Origin: Blattamonas nauphoetae
Taxonomy: Eukaryota > Preaxostyla > Oxymonadida
Assembly (NCBI GenBank): GCA_033064195.1
Contig: JARBJD010000343.1
Location: 1 to 64,000, forward strand
Direction: 5' to 3'
DNA: 64,000 nt
The notes beneath the pieces were generated by a model. It saw nothing but the letters and a program-made list of their open reading frames with translations, was not told the DNA's origin and did not search any database. A program made the position numbers and the translations under genes. The stretch's first letter is position 1; each line of letters opens with the position of its first letter. Of this stretch, positions 14,433 to 27,703 are shown in pieces.

Positions 14433-17400
14433 ACCGACAACTCCGAACTTCCTGGTGTTCGGCAGCAGTCCCACAGCTGGCTGAGTGATCAGGTGTTCCG
14501 TGGTCGACACCAGTCACTCTCACAAATAGCCTCATCCATCCTTAACTCCGATCTCGCTCGCACAAATCGTTCGGCAACAATCGGTCGTGTGTGACCGTGC
14601 TGAACTCGTCGACGACTGCGAACATCTCGCGTGTGTGAGGAGTCTTCACCTTCGACAGAATCGTGTCGGACGCACCAGCGTCCAAAGTTGCGTCTAGCTC
14701 GGCATTCTCACTTTTAGCTCGTTCGACGTCTCCCGATAATCCACTGCCCTCTTCCTCGTCCCTCGCAGATTGTCGCTGTCTGTCCGCAGGTGCGATGTGT
14801 CCTTCCACGCTGGATTGAGAACAGAGCGATGGATGAGTTGATCTGAAGTTTGAACGAGTGGATGTGCACAAACTGCTGTGTCGGGAACATCACCTTCAGT
14901 TAATTAATTTGGCGCCACAATCGAGAAAGGATGACACGTCGTGTGGAGATGTACCGAAATGCCTTTCAGGCTCCATACGAATGTCAGTGTCGGAGCTCCC
15001 AGCACAAACACGATCCACACTCCCTAACACTGAAGCATCGAGTCGTGCATTCGTTTCACTCCTCTTGTGAACAAGTGACATGAGCAGTTCTTTTCAATCC
15101 AAAGGCAATCATCTTTTGGCATCGTCAGACGACATGGCCGCCAATTCGACAATTCCCAAAGAACGAGATTTGTCCGATAGACCGAAAGTCAGCACAGACA
15201 AGATTGTGCGTGACTTTGGTCAATCCTCAAACCAACAAATCTGATTGGAATGATTGCGGGAGATCTGATACCGAAAACTGCGAGAGGGCAGGACGACCTT
15301 GTGGATGAGACATTGGTTGGAAACGATTTTGAGATAAGAACACATTCAGAATGAATGATCCAGAAATACTGACATCAGTTGACATCAATTGATATATCCT
15401 GCACGTCTGCTTCTGTTCGGATATTCGCACATTGGCCGTCACGGTCAAGTTGAATCGCTGAAACGATGAGTCGGTCTGATGGCAAGACTTTTGAAAGCTC
15501 AAATCGGAGGTGTCCAAAGATCGATAGAAATGCTCATTTGCCCAAAACTCAGTGGATTCGATCAAAAATGTCTTTCTTCTTCTTCTAACCTCATCTGAAC
15601 TAAATGGTTGTGAATTGTCCAGATTGGGCCATCGTAGAAGAATTCATTTTTTTTGATTTCGAGAAAAAACCATTGTCTAGTTCTGATTGGTTCGATCGTT
15701 TGTTTGGTATATCAAACAACGTCCAGAATATCAGCGCCCAAGTTTGACACATCACATCGTGCCATTGATTTGAAACTCAGTGTCGGAATTTTCGAATCCA
15801 GCGTTTATACATACAACAGTCAGATTAAAGTGAGAGAAACAACGATATACATTGTTTGGACGATGCACGCTTCGGAGAATGAGCAACCATGGGATGATCG
15901 AATATGAGCTGTCACAAAGTTGAAGTGTGGGAAGATCTTAGACTCACTTCTCCAATAATCCTTAAATGGAACATTGTTTGACGAAATCTACTTCCCCTTC
16001 TTCTCTATTCGGATTGGGTGAAGTTATACGTTGTCAAATTCAACACTCATCGAGAATGTCTGTTGATATGTTGTGTTTTGTTTATCTCTCTCAATATCCA
16101 CTCTGATCGTGATTATTTGACTTTATCACCTTACTTCGACCTCTTATTTCTTGTTTCTTCAAATTCAGTCTTTTCAGAATCTTTCAACAGTGACAACTTC
16201 CAACATTCAAACTGTCTCAATCACTCTGAAACTTCAACACAGATGATTCTGTGCTCACCATGTCTGTTCCATTGTTACATTTCAATCTTATTTTGTGAAT
16301 ATTTCATCTGTTTGATCATAATATGAAAAGTTATTCCTTCAACATCAGCAACTCATTGTTCATTTTTTTCTTTTCCGAGGACTTGGTAGATGCCTACAGA
16401 CACGGAGCAACTATTGGGCATGAATGATCAAGACATATCTGCCATCAATTGCAGATTAGGTCTCGAGCAAAGAGCAATTTTGATTGTGAGAAGAATGCCC
16501 ATTTTGTGGTTTCGTATTGAATGTGCCAGATCTGCACGTCTCCCACTGTGCTTCTCCAACACTCCACAATTTGATCAAAGAACTGATGATCTGTCAAGAG
16601 TGTCAATCAGACCAGTCGGAGAGTCCGTGATCAACCGTGTGCTTTCTATGACGATGATCGGATTCAACTTCTCAAGACCGAGTTATCTGAAAGATGTTCA
16701 GTGAATCGTTGTGGTCAATCTTTTGTTGGTTTTGAATTCCGTTCCTGTCTCGATCACTTGTTCCTACTTTTCTCTTTCACGAGCTTCCACCAATCTGTGG
16801 TGATTTGACACTCCACATCGCATCTCTGCTCTTCTCCACTCGAGTGGGATGGTCTGTCTTTCAGTGTGAGCATGAATTCACGATGGATGCTGATTTTGAA
16901 TGTGAAGTCTGTCGAGACTGTCTGTTCAACAACACCAAACATCTCTCTTCTCATTCAAACACCGAATCAGTGTCCGAATGTGAACAGAATCGATTCACTT
17001 GATTGGACAACTCTCTCACAAAGTCTGATGTCAGAATGGGTGAATGCGGCTGAACACCAAAGAATGAGGTGATGACAGTACACCGCATCTCTCCTCACTT
17101 CAGAATCTGTCAAAGATGCAGATGATGTCGCTCTGAAAGATTCACTCTGAAATCGACAGAGTTGAGATTGTTGTCATTGTGGGTTTGTTCTCGTCGTCTT
17201 CTGAAGCATCTCATTCATCCAAGAACTCCTTCCAACTGCCGCAAGAGTGACAAGCTACACTTTCTGAAACAGAATGAAGTCATTCTGTGCAACTCGGTCG
17301 AGTTGGATCGACTCCTTCCGAACTGTCCTGACAGCGTTCCGAAGATGACGGCACCACAACAGAACGAACACGACGACCAGCCTCTCCTTCTCCACAACTC

Positions 17401-17922
17401 AGAATTCTGCCGGAGGGAGTGTGCGGCCTGATCCGCTTTTGGGTTTGTGAGATGGATGTGGAGTATGAAGCCCATTGTTTGTTGATTTGATTTTTTTGCT
17501 GTTTCAAAAGTGAGATTGTGTCAGAAAGGATTGACACGAAATAAGAGTACCAGGAAACGACGGTGGAATAATCAGAAGTGGCATCGTTCGGTTGTGTTGG
17601 AGATTGGAGGCCCACAAGAAATGGTCGATCAATCATGAGGAACATCGTTTTGATGTCACAACACCATTCTGATCGTTCCACAGTCTTTTCGTGAATGCGG
17701 TGAGGATGAATAGAGAACAGACACGTGTCAGTTCGAGTCAGAGAATGGAGATCAAGAAGTCAAAGTTGACACGAACCGCGTTTCTGTTCCATCGAGGTCT
17801 CGTGAATCACCAGAAAAGTGATGAACAAGATCGAATTCTTCTAATACACACACTGAATACGATTGAGAGTGAAATATGGTTTCAGAATGACAACCGAATT
17901 GCGATCATCACAAAAACAAGTT
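14433..17922. other. Gene-poor stretch
   Basis: This is about 3.5 kb with only short open frames (for example 14542-14871 on -, 16390-16704 on +). I find no domain, consistent splicing, RNA gene or clear repeat. The frame at 14542-14871 contains an acidic, glutamate-rich segment and might be an upstream exon of the neighbouring minus-strand gene. Confidence 0.35.
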
Positions 17923-19704
17923 ATGGCCTCAACAGAGACCGTTCTCGATCTTCCCAGCTTTCTCCACAGAATGGCCTTCCGCATCAAAACACCCGCTCAC
18001 AGTGTGACCACTCCTCTCTTCCATTCCTTCCAGATTGGATTCTCGTCAAGAACATCCTTCCTCCACTCACTCCCCATCTTGCCTTCCAACACTTCCAAAC
18101 ACACTTCGGGCCTCTCCAACGCCCCGCTGACCCCATCTCCGACAAGAACACATTTCTGTACCTCGAATTCCCTCCCACCTCCACCACTCCCCAGACCCTC
18201 CTCCGAAACGGGCCTGTCATGGTCTCCTCTTCTTCTTCTCATTTCCAGGCCATCCGAGGCTGCCACGTTGTGTTGTACGCCGTCGAAAAGACAACTGTGC
18301 TCGACCTCCAGCTCCTCACCAAAGACACCGACGCTGTCCGACACGCTGTCCACGCTGCCCTCCAGTCTGCCCCTCCCTTCTCACTCTTCCTCAGAAACCA
18401 TCCTTCCACAAACAGCAAATACACAATCGCCACTGACCCTTTCGACCCCACCAGCTCCAACTTCCGATTCCATCGCCATCTCTTCGTCCTCTTTTCCGAC
18501 CGACTCTCCACCGAGGCTGCTCGCGACATTCTCCGCCAGAACGACGCTGTCCGCACTCTCACAAATTGCCAGTTCGCTCAGCTCAACTCTGTCCTCCACA
18601 ACTCCATGTTCATGAACTTCGAAGGCGTCGACATGATCAACTCCCTCAAGCCCGACCGCTTCGTTCCTGCCGCCAACATCTTCATGAACGCACTCGAAGA
18701 GTTCTTCAAAAGGCAGTGGCCCATCGAGGACGGCGGCGTCGACAAACTGGAAGTGTGGATCCGGTCAAACGCGTTGTCTGGAAAGGCTCGCCTCGCTTTC
18801 AAGGAAGACCTTGCCGGTCAGAATGTATGATGGAATTCCGATTTTTGAGAGTGTTTTGCATCGATATCTTGCATATTTTATCCAACTTGTCCATTTTCAT
18901 GCCGTTTTCGATCTCAAGCTTGTTCAGTCTCTCCTCGCTGTTGAAGGGGGAATAATCCCATTTTCTGTCACCATGGAGATGGAATACATCGGCCGGATGC
19001 AAATCACGGGAACACTCTCCGCATTCAACAAGAAGGAAGGAGCAGGAGAGGCGCGAAAGTTGTTGAGAGGAAAGAATCGAACGAGGAGAATAGGCTCATC
19101 CTCGAGTCGTTCAAGCCGCCGTCGACACAACAACGTTCACAAATATCCGTCGGGATTGAACCCAAGAGCGCAGCAGTTCGTTCCACAGATGGCACAAGGA
19201 ATTGATTCGACCCAACATCCGATTTTGCCGAAGATCTCCTCAACACCTTCTCTTCTCCCCTTTCTTCCAACACTGCCCCCTCAACTTCCCGCAACAAGCA
19301 TGATGGGATTCCCACTTCCGTCTCCTCTTTCTGTGAAAGAGAGAAGAAGCGAGAAGAAAGAACCATCGACTGATATTCCCAGAATGCCCGCCCGATTGAT
19401 GGAGGGAGATGATTTTGAACTTCTTTTGGGAAGCACATCAAAATCGTTCCCAACAACACCTCGGGCGTCGGACATTTTCCAATCTAACGAACTTTCGTCA
19501 CAATTCTCTTTCCGCCCCGACACCCCCTTGTCTGGGTCGTTTCTTTCGTTTGAAGACGATGAAGAAAGCACGTTTGATCAAGTAATTGATTTCTACAACT
19601 TTGATTCGCATCCCCCCACACCTTCTCCTGATAGTCCCTCCACAAACCCGTCAAAAATATATAAACCCGTTTTTATTCGGCTAGACCCAGAATTCGTACT
19701 ATAG
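17923..19704 (+). CDS. RRM-like protein, three exons
   Basis: I read exons 17923-18001, 18034-18824 and 18928-19704. Intron 1 is only 32 nt (GTGTGA...TTCCAG, phase 1) and intron 2 is 103 nt (GTATGA...GTTCAG, phase 0). Both joins keep the frame. After the start (MASTETVLDLPSFLHRM) comes WILVKNILPPLTPHLAFQHF, which looks like an RRM beta1-alpha1 with an RNP2-like ILVKNI. NTFLYLEF follows in the RNP1 position, then a second similar unit (FRFHRHLFVLFSDRLSTEAA). The C-terminal third is Ser/Pro-rich and basic, probably disordered, and ends DPEFVL. RNA binding is inferred from this pattern only and could be wrong. The coding sequence is GC-richer than its flanks. Confidence 0.55.
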
Positions 19705-20032
19705 TCGAAAATTGTTTTCATATTACCACTAATAAACTCATTGACAATGGTAGTTTGAGAGAAAAGTGTCCATGCAATTGATCGATGAAATGAGAAAGAG
19801 TCCAATGAATGGGGAGATGAAAAGAATGGATCACATCCACTGGCTTTCAGGCTTGCACTCTGGTTGTCCTGTCTGGGTGCCTGTCCAGCTGGCTGGGGGA
19901 TGTTCGACCCGGTCTGGCGAATGCCCAGTGTTGGTGAGGACGTTGACAGAGTCTTTGGGGATGAGACTTGGAGACTGTGAGGACGTCCGCGTCTGCGACA
20001 GTCGACGGGACAATCCCCGAGCAGAGCCATTT

Positions 20033-21636
20033 CTACTCGGACGGCAGTGTCTGTGGCGGGTCAGCTTCGTCTCTCTGTGAAGTGGAACTTGATGTCGATT
20101 CTGACTCTGAGTTCATCTCAGTCTCCTCGTTGTCGTAGGTGGTACGTGTTGATGCAGCGACGATTGACGTTGATCCGAGTGACGAGAGCGTTGGTGTGAT
20201 GGCGCGTTGTGTAATGAGCGGTTCAAGTACCTCTTGCGGCTCACTCCCCGCCGTCCTTGTATCGAGAAGTGCTTGTTGGGCAGTGTCGCTTGGCTCTGTC
20301 CTGTCTTTTGTCGGACTGCTTTTGGTCTTTCCGGAGGAGAGTGCCCGAAGAGCGGGTGGTTGGTCTGCTTCGGAGCAGCCATCGAAGAAGTGGAGGACAC
20401 CTTCTGATGAGCGGGCAAGGGATCAGCCGAGCGCTTCGCGTCTGCTGCGAGTTGAGAGGAGGAGGGTGTCTCGGAGAGGGTCTCAATTTCCATGGCCTGC
20501 TTCATCAGAGCCTCTTGTTCTTCTTCTCGTCTCTTTCTCCGCTTCTCCTCTCTCAATTCCTGACGTTTCATGTCAAAGTCAAAACTTAGGCGAGCGAGCA
20601 GCTGTTTTCGTTCGTGCGCCCGCCGCTCTTCTTCCTCCCTCTCTTCCGCTTCGTATGCATCCACGTCCTTCTTCAAGTCCACCATCCACCTTCCTCCGCA
20701 ATCGTACGCACCGCTGCTCTGCCCCACTTTGCCAATGATGGGAGTCATCGGGGTGGCCCCTCTGAACGGCACCTTCACCTTCCCCGCCCGCTCCCACACA
20801 AATTGTTGGATGTCGCGCTTCTTCATCGTCCGAATCTCAGTCGTCGACGATCGAGATGTCGACCATCTCGCATTGCGACAGAAGTAGAACGGTGGAAGTT
20901 GACTCTGGTGGGAGAATGATGAGGGATAAGTTGGACTTGATGGTGACTGTCGTGTGTGAAGTGACTGTCAATTCGACCGGAGACGGGATGACCTTCTTCA
21001 TTTTCGGTGGAACAGAAAAGGTGAGAGTGAAGGAAGGCAGCGAGTAGATGTGAACAGTTGGTTTGGAGTGTGCCTTCTCTTCCTTCTTCTTTTCGTCGGG
21101 GAGTGGCTCCGGTGTAGTGTCTGGGACGGTCTCTTCTTTGAAGGTCGAGAGGGGCTGCGTGAGGATGGTGACTTTCCGCTTCTTGACGAACAGATTCCCT
21201 TCCTCGTCGTCTTCTGCTGCCTTGGGTGGCTGTTCGTTGAGTACTGGCGGTTCGGGAGCAGACACTTCCATCGAGATCACTCGCTCCTCCTCGTCTACCT
21301 CGATAGACCATTTCACCTTAACCACCAAATTGATGTTCCGTAGAGCAATGACGGCGTCTGACAGACTGAGCGGAACTTGGTCGCTCTTGTTGACATGCGA
21401 GAGAGGGATCTCGTCGTGGTTCGTTGGCAGCTGGCGTGGTTTCGGAGCGGCGAGGTTGGACGAAGAGTGGGCGAGGAAGGAGCTCGCAATGGGTGATGAT
21501 GTTTGAGAGAAGCTTAACGATCGATTGGAGACACGAGGAGAGGATGCGAGAGAGCGGGCTTTGGTGTGCGAGAAGGAAGGGATGATGGGGCTGCGGTCGG
21601 CCCGTTGGCTTGGGTCGGCATGTCCTCCTCCAAAAA
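20033..21636 (-). pseudogene. Charged coiled-coil protein, interrupted and 5'-truncated
   Basis: Coding-like GC-rich sequence on the minus strand. The upstream block (21636-20837) has a beta-rich region (SLPSFTLTFSVPPKMKKV...). The next block, from ATG at 20826, reads MKKRDIQQFVWERAGKVKV followed by a long Glu/Arg helix (about 20500-20660). A third block in another frame ends in an acidic Ser-rich tail (NEETEMNSESESTSSS) at a TAG at 20033. A TGA separates blocks one and two, and the frame changes once between 20400 and 20450 without an obvious intron. No ATG is seen at the 5' end, which stops abruptly at a hairpin and a GTCCT-rich motif. It may be a truncated gene fragment. The beta-rich part resembles domains of axonemal proteins, but I would not name it. 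Confidence 0.4.
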
Positions 21637-21666
21637 CCCGTGTCCTACGGGAGGACACGGGTTTTT
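21632..21666. repeat. 15-bp perfect hairpin
   Basis: AAAAACCCGTGTCCT (21632-21646) pairs exactly with AGGACACGGGTTTTT (21652-21666) across a 5-nt loop. It sits precisely where the GC-rich gene fragment to its left ends. It may mark the end of a mobile or rearranged segment. Confidence 0.8.
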
Positions 21667-21919
21667 GGCGCTTAATTAGGCGATGAGAGGGTTCAATTCA
21701 AAAAAGCATGTAGATGATGTGATACGATGTGTAGCATTACTTCTACAACACAAAATTCAATTTTACGTTCATTTTATGTGAATCTGAAGCGAAAACGGTG
21801 AACTTTGTTCGAACAACAGAAATTGAAAAATGAAGGTCCGATCAAGATCTTGATTCGTCAAAATGCTCGACTCTGACCATCACCATTACAAATTGAGAAA
21901 CATTGAAGACATTCATGTT

Positions 21920-22243
21920 CAGGGACCTGAGAAGGATCTGATCGATCAGACCTTCATTGATCAGACCTAATTTTTGTTCTTAACAAACTGTTTCATTAAA
22001 AGAGAGTTTACTTTCGAAAAAAAACTGTGAAATGAGCTAATCGACCATTTGAGAGGCTATCTGGTCATCATTTATTGTTTTTTGCTTAAATTGAGCCGGT
22101 ACGATGAAGAAAATGAAGTGATAAATTGGAAAAAGAGGAAAATCGATACTCCTAATTAGGAAACGGATCAGACCCCCACTTCTGTGAGGTCTGATCCATG
22201 ATCACACCTCATACAGTAAACTACAGACCTGATCAGGTCCCTG
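21920..22243. mobile_element. Non-autonomous hAT-type MITE, 324 bp
   Basis: The terminal inverted repeats are CAGGGACCTGA (21920-21930) and TCAGGTCCCTG (22233-22243). The element is flanked by a perfect 8-bp direct repeat, TTCATGTT, at 21912-21919 and 22244-22251. An 8-bp target duplication and CAGGG termini are hallmarks of the hAT superfamily. It has no open frame. It contains further internal palindromic pieces (GATCTGATCGATCAGACC) and a CTCCTAATTAGG motif that recurs near 58720. The clean target duplication argues for a recent insertion. Confidence 0.9.
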
Positions 22244-22251
22244 TTCATGTT

Positions 22252-25200
22252 GTTGTTTTGATGGATAATCAGATAAACACCGGATTAGAGGGCGGGAGCA
22301 GCGAATACTGACCTCGCATCTCAACGGCCGCTTCACCACTCCACTCGTCGAGAGGGCAGTCATTCTTCGTTCGGAAGTCAGTGTCTCACGACAGACATGT
22401 TGTCTCCTCTTACGGCGTCAATGAAAGAGTCGGTGTCTCCAGCAGGAAGATCTGGCATTCTCACGGTAAGATGTTGGCTTCAATCACGGTGTAGTCACGC
22501 ACGCATCATGTGGATCGGTATGGCGAGGAAGGATATCTTTATTTTGAGGAGGACGAGGGGTGAGAGAGAGGTGCCACACTGACGCCAGATCTGAAGGGAT
22601 ATGGTAAGAATGAGAAAGAATCAAGGAAAATATGAAAGGGGAGACGAAAAAAATAGCAAAAAAGATGAGAAAGGCTCAGTAGTGAATGATTAAGGACGAA
22701 TGAAAAGTTGGTTAACTGAATCGACTTCAAACACATTTGTGCCCGCTTTCTTTGATTGTTCAGCATCCACCTTCCACTGATGTTTGAATAAGGCTAGTGA
22801 GATCGTACAAAACCCGTTAATCGGCTTCTCTGCGAAGATCGACATAGATCCCATCAACACAGGTAGTATGCGACCAATGTGAAAGTATGACAGTTTCTGA
22901 GTAGGGAAAGGAAGAGGGAGAGTTGGTAGCAGATGAGGAGGGAAAGAAAGACAAGAATCGTGGAATCGAGATCTTCATTGAAAATGGTTCAAAAAATCGT
23001 CAAATACTCCAAATTAACGAAGTAATGAGCATACATCGTTCACACCCGTTCATCTTTCCCCCTTAATCCTCAGCACACAGCACACCACTCCCACAAGCAG
23101 CTCAATCGCCCGTGCCCTCCTTATCCAATCATCATCGCTAACAAATACGAAAAAAGTCGCCACAACAGACAGTGTTGAGTTGATATCTTTGTCGGTTGGC
23201 GTTCCAGACGAATCGATCAGCTTCTGCGGCGCTGACATGAAGGCATTAGTTTGGATCAGAGTTTGCGGTGTCGTCAGCTCGACAGGAAGTGGGATAATCG
23301 TCCCGTTCTCCATAATTTGCGCTGTTTTGGATGTTTCGTCCATCCGAAGCGGGGTCACGAAGGGAACAGTGGAATCGGCAGCAGATCTCGCTGTCTGAGC
23401 GAGAGTGTCCTCAACGACCGAAATCCTTCGCTCACTCACTCACTCATCCTTCTCCCAACGCCATTTGCGACGATGAATTGACGATAGAGCGGTTGAGCGT
23501 GGAGTGCATGCGGAGGGAGGACGCGAGGGCGTCGTCAAAAGTTCGGAGCAGCGGGGTGAACGGGGTAAGGAGTATTTCGATGTAGTAGTGTGAGTGGGAG
23601 AGCAGCAGCTGGAGAGAGGGAGAGGAGGAAGCAATGAAAACAGAATTGGAACGACAAAGAATAAGAAAAGGCGTCGAAATCCAGAACGAAAGCTTCTCCT
23701 TCCACACATATCATCGTTCATCCGTCGCTTCTCATCTGCTTTTCTTAGCTTGTGTAGCACGTAATTGATGTTCACAGCAAGTCTAAGTTCTCCCTCTTCG
23801 TGTTATGATGATTGTGTTGCGTTGTAAGATAGACATGGCAAGTTAATGTGAAAAATGTCGGTGATTCCGAAAAGAGAACGAGAACGATTGCATTTTGGTG
23901 CTGTGTCAAAGAAGGATATCAAGGCGAGAAGATGAAAGTGAGGTCAGAATCAGGAGTTGGAAAACTGAAAGAGTGTCAAGATTCACAATAGCAAACCGGG
24001 TATTTCCGTTGTGGAGCCAATAGATACTCAAACAAGACACTTCCACGGAGAGAGATCATCAGAAGGCGAGAGATAATATCTACAACATTCCCAACAACAC
24101 TATGCCGGCGAGAAACCTGAAATGAAGAGCAATAGGTGAGGATAAGGAGAGAGAGAGGAAATTGGAGAAAGAACAACCTCCGAGAGTAAGGAGGGGAGAC
24201 GGTGCATAGACATGATATGGAACCTTCTCCTCCAAATAACGAGAGGAAAACAAAAAGAACAGAAGACGGAAAGTCACATGAGAAGTTTATCTCCCCCTGA
24301 TCACATACTGGACAGGGAAGGAGCACATGGAGGGGAGGGGGCGTGCGGGGAGGTGGTTGGGGGAGGGGAGCGCGTGTGAGGATGTGGTTGGGGGAGGGGA
24401 GCGCGTTTCGGAGTGGAGTGCGAAAGGAGACGGTTGGGGGTGGAGCGAGTGGTGAGGCGGGTTCCGATGGGAGGGAAGCGGGCCGGTACATCTGACTTAT
24501 ATTTCCAGCTTCACATCTGGCTCGACCAAGCTATCCATTTCATCTAACTAAAGATAAATTGGTTACGAAGAGGGAAAAAAGCGAGAAGGATACATTGGTT
24601 CGAAGGCCGGCATATCTCATTTCAATTTTCCCACTTCACAAATCAGTACGATCAAGCTATCCATTCCTCCAACTAAAGAGCAAGAGGTCAAAAGATGAGA
24701 GAACAGAGACAGAGACACGCATACTTAAGGATGAAAGGTACATCATTCGAACCGCAGTTTCGGAGTTTGTGGAATTATGTGTGGAGACATGGGATGTGCG
24801 GCAGATTGTGCAAATTGTTTTGAAAACAAAGTCGATGTGATAATACACAAAGGGGAATGCATCCCACCGACTTTGTGTATGTTTTATTTCCTATATTCTG
24901 AAAGGGGAATGAGTTCGATGAAAGCGACCATTTTGTGCATAGTCCCAGAGAGTGGTCTGTGGGAGGAGTCAAAGAAATGACAGGATGAGTCGGCGAGAGA
25001 GACGGAGGACGAGTGTTGGCTTGGAAGTCCTTCCCTTCCAAATGAAGATTGTGTTCTCATCTGAAGGGAATGAATGTGGGGAACTCAAACGGTCTGGAGG
25101 CAATTATCTGGTGGAGGCTGGGAGGAAATGAGAAAATGGGATTGTGATATGACCACGAAACTTGGACGAGTTAGATGCTTCGGGCTAGTTCACCTGAGAG

Positions 25201-25327
25201 TCATCTGGTTCTTTCCTTCTGTCATTTTTGTCTTGAGCTTTCTCGAGTCGTTTATGTAGTCCGATTCTGTGAATTGCTAGAAGCAGCTCGGGCTTTGTGT
25301 GATACCTTGTTGTGCCAATTGTTCTTC
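22252..25327. other. Gene-poor stretch with one possible gene fragment
   Basis: The stretch is mostly non-coding. A purine-rich imperfect direct repeat (GTGGTTGGGGGAGGGGAGCG, two units near 24351-24405) and the candidate fragment at 23050-23707 are the only structures I can point to. Short open frames elsewhere have no supporting features. Confidence 0.35.
23050..23707 (-). pseudogene. Possible gene fragment, unrecognised
   Basis: A minus-strand frame runs from about 23707 (SHSHYYIEILLTPFTPLLRT...) through a helical region to ALGEG. It hits a TGA and continues in the same frame (ISVVEDTLAQTARSAADS...) to a stop at 23050. Both halves look like ordinary protein and share a frame, so this may be one gene with an in-frame stop or a missed splice within a GAGTGAGTGAG tract. 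No family recognised. Confidence 0.25.
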
Positions 25328-27420
25328 TCATTCGTGCAATTTCTCGCTCGCAGGATGCTTCGGATGCAGGGGTGACTTGTAGTGCACACGCAAAAGTGAA
25401 AATTGAGCGATCAGTTTGGCGTTGAGGAGAGTCTCGTTCTGAGAGAAAAGAATCGAATTAAATTCATTGATCCGGGCATTTTCACGCCAAAAATCGTAAC
25501 AGCTTTCGTTTAGTGAGTGATCATACGGAAACCGTTGGCGTCCTTCCAGCCATCCCGCATAGATGCTCACCAGCTTGGAAATCGTAGCACCATCTTGAAT
25601 GGACAATGATTCTCGCAACATCTCCCGTAACATGTGATAGATTTCAACTTTCCACTGTCGATTTTGAATTGACAGAAGAACTGAATTCATCCCCATAGGC
25701 GATCAATTTTCGGCAGGTGTGATTCCATCATCGGCAATCGTCGTATCATCCAGATCGATTTGCATAGTTTCTTCATACTGCGCTGGTCCAATGTGATCCT
25801 GAGCGTGGTGTGATTGACCATCATCTTCGACATCAATGATTTCTGTTTCAATTTTCGTTTGTGATTCTTGATATTGTCTGGAACGGGGAACATCTTTTTT
25901 TTGTGAATAGTCTGGGTCCACTCGCCATTCTTCACTATCTTCTGTCTCGTCATCATCATACATTCTTTGCACGGCGATGGCCATTTTTTGGAGACATCTT
26001 CTTCGAGTTGGACGAGTTTCTTCTGTGAGGTCAATAAAGGTTTGCGTTATTGGTGGGTGATGCGACGATGGGAATTGATAGTTCTGTGAAGGTTTCTGAA
26101 AAGACATCAGTGGAAAATTGTGTGAATTGGTGGATTCCGGAAAAATCAGGAGAGGATCTCTCTGAAAGAATGTCCTCCCATAGAAGGTTGTGGTGAATGC
26201 AAGGAGGGAAAGTAAACCAGCATCGTCGTCAAGGCATCTCGAAAAAATATCCTCCATAGATGCATGGATTGCGCTGCACCATTCTGGAGATGACGAATGC
26301 GCGATAGTCCACAAAGTCCCTAAATGATTCATGAGTTGAATAAGAATCGGAAAAACGTCAGCGAGACTGGCGTCATCGCTCTCCATTACTAGAACGCATT
26401 GATGGAGGGGAATTGTCAACAAAAACAATGCTTCGACTTCGTCTAGAGAAGTTTCGTCTATTCCCAGTTGGATATTGTTTTGAAAGATTTTGCGTTGCTT
26501 GGAGATCCAGATAAGCATAGGAGCAATGGAAATCCAGCGATGGTCCATAAATGAAGGTGGGCGAGTTGAAAACAGTTGGATAACGTTGTTGTGTTGACAA
26601 CGATTGATGATATCTTTGCCGTGGAGTGCGCATTTCGAATTGTCGAGTTTGATTCATAGCTGTTCTTGTATGCGAGATGCATGAGGTGTACCATACACCT
26701 TGAGTGAAATGGTTGAAAGATGAGCGGTTGAGTGAGATGTTGTGTATAATGGTTTCGCTCAGAACGATTTTGAAGGCCGCATACAGATGAAAAGCCACGA
26801 TAGCCATCTGTCACAATTGATAGAACAAGGGTTTTGAGTTGAGATAGAGTGTCAATTGTTGAACCGATTGATGCAGCTAATATCTCGTTCGTGTGCCGAT
26901 TTTGGTCCAAATTGTACAAAAGTGGTGGGGAATCTTCCTGAGAGTTCAAGACAACGAAGACATTGTATGATTTGTGTGCTGTTGTTCCACTGTCGATTGC
27001 AAGTGAAGTTAAACGGTAGAGAGGGGATGAAAATTGAGTGGAGAAAAGTGTGTTCGAGCGTTCTGTGATGGCTTTTGTTATGGTTTTGCGGGAGTGGTGA
27101 ACATAGAGACTTTCTGGCCGAGCTAGCGAGCGCTTCTGACCCAACTTGATAGCTTCAACCACGACATTCCGCATTCGATCTCCACTCGCCATTGACAGAG
27201 AAATCCCATCGCACGCCACCAAATCTTGAATAGCATGATCGATACCGCTTTGAAGATCGTTTTGCATTGATATTTTGGTTTTTGGTGTCTTCAACATGCG
27301 ATTAACCATTTCAGGATAAGTAGGTTGGTTATCCAAATTGGTATGTGTATGTTTTCCAGCCTCGTCTTCAGTGCACAGTTTGTAAAAAGCACAAAGTCTC
27401 CCGTCGTCATTCACGTGCAA
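25328..27420 (-). mobile_element. hAT-superfamily transposase, decayed DNA transposon
   Basis: The minus-strand block 27420-26458 contains LAIDSGTTAHKSYNVFVV, an IVTDGYRGF motif and a CMVHLMHLAY (C-x2-H) motif, consistent with the acidic-residue positions and insertion domain of hAT transposases. After a frame change near 26600-26650 a second block continues (FMDHRWISIAPMLIWISK), with a large acidic insert (about 25750-26000). After an in-frame TGA at 25703-25705 a last block reads to 25328, with an SLNESCYDFWRENA segment like the conserved C-terminal FW region. So there is one frameshift and one stop. I could not find terminal inverted repeats or a target duplication, so the outer limits are the coding limits only. 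It is a plausible former source of transposase for MITEs such as 21920-22243, but no shared termini are visible. Confidence 0.6.
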
Positions 27421-27703
27421 ACATTGAAACTTCTTCTTCTTATGCTTCGAAACTGTGTGATCTGGATTTGTTTCATGTGTTTTGGAAAAGAGTTTTCCTT
27501 GGATTGTGAGTATTTCTTGATGGGTTAATTCCAGATCTGGGTTGAGTGGATGTAGAAATCTGAAATCAACTGAATTTTGAAGAATAATGAGAAAAGAACA
27601 TACAGTTTTGCCTGTGGAAGATCGGATGACGTTTATCTTTGAATGAAATACTCATTTCGCAGAGTTGTGTCGAATATGAACAAAATTGTGGTTTGATAGG
27701 ACA

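Noticed and set aside
17691-17922. Longer N-terminus for the RRM-like gene starting at 17691
   Set aside because: It begins with GTG and has no conserved look. The ATG at 17923 joins in phase through a 32-nt intron to the conserved part.
24340-24440. G-rich direct repeat as a telomere or CRISPR-like array
   Set aside because: Only two imperfect units with no regular spacers and no further copies nearby.
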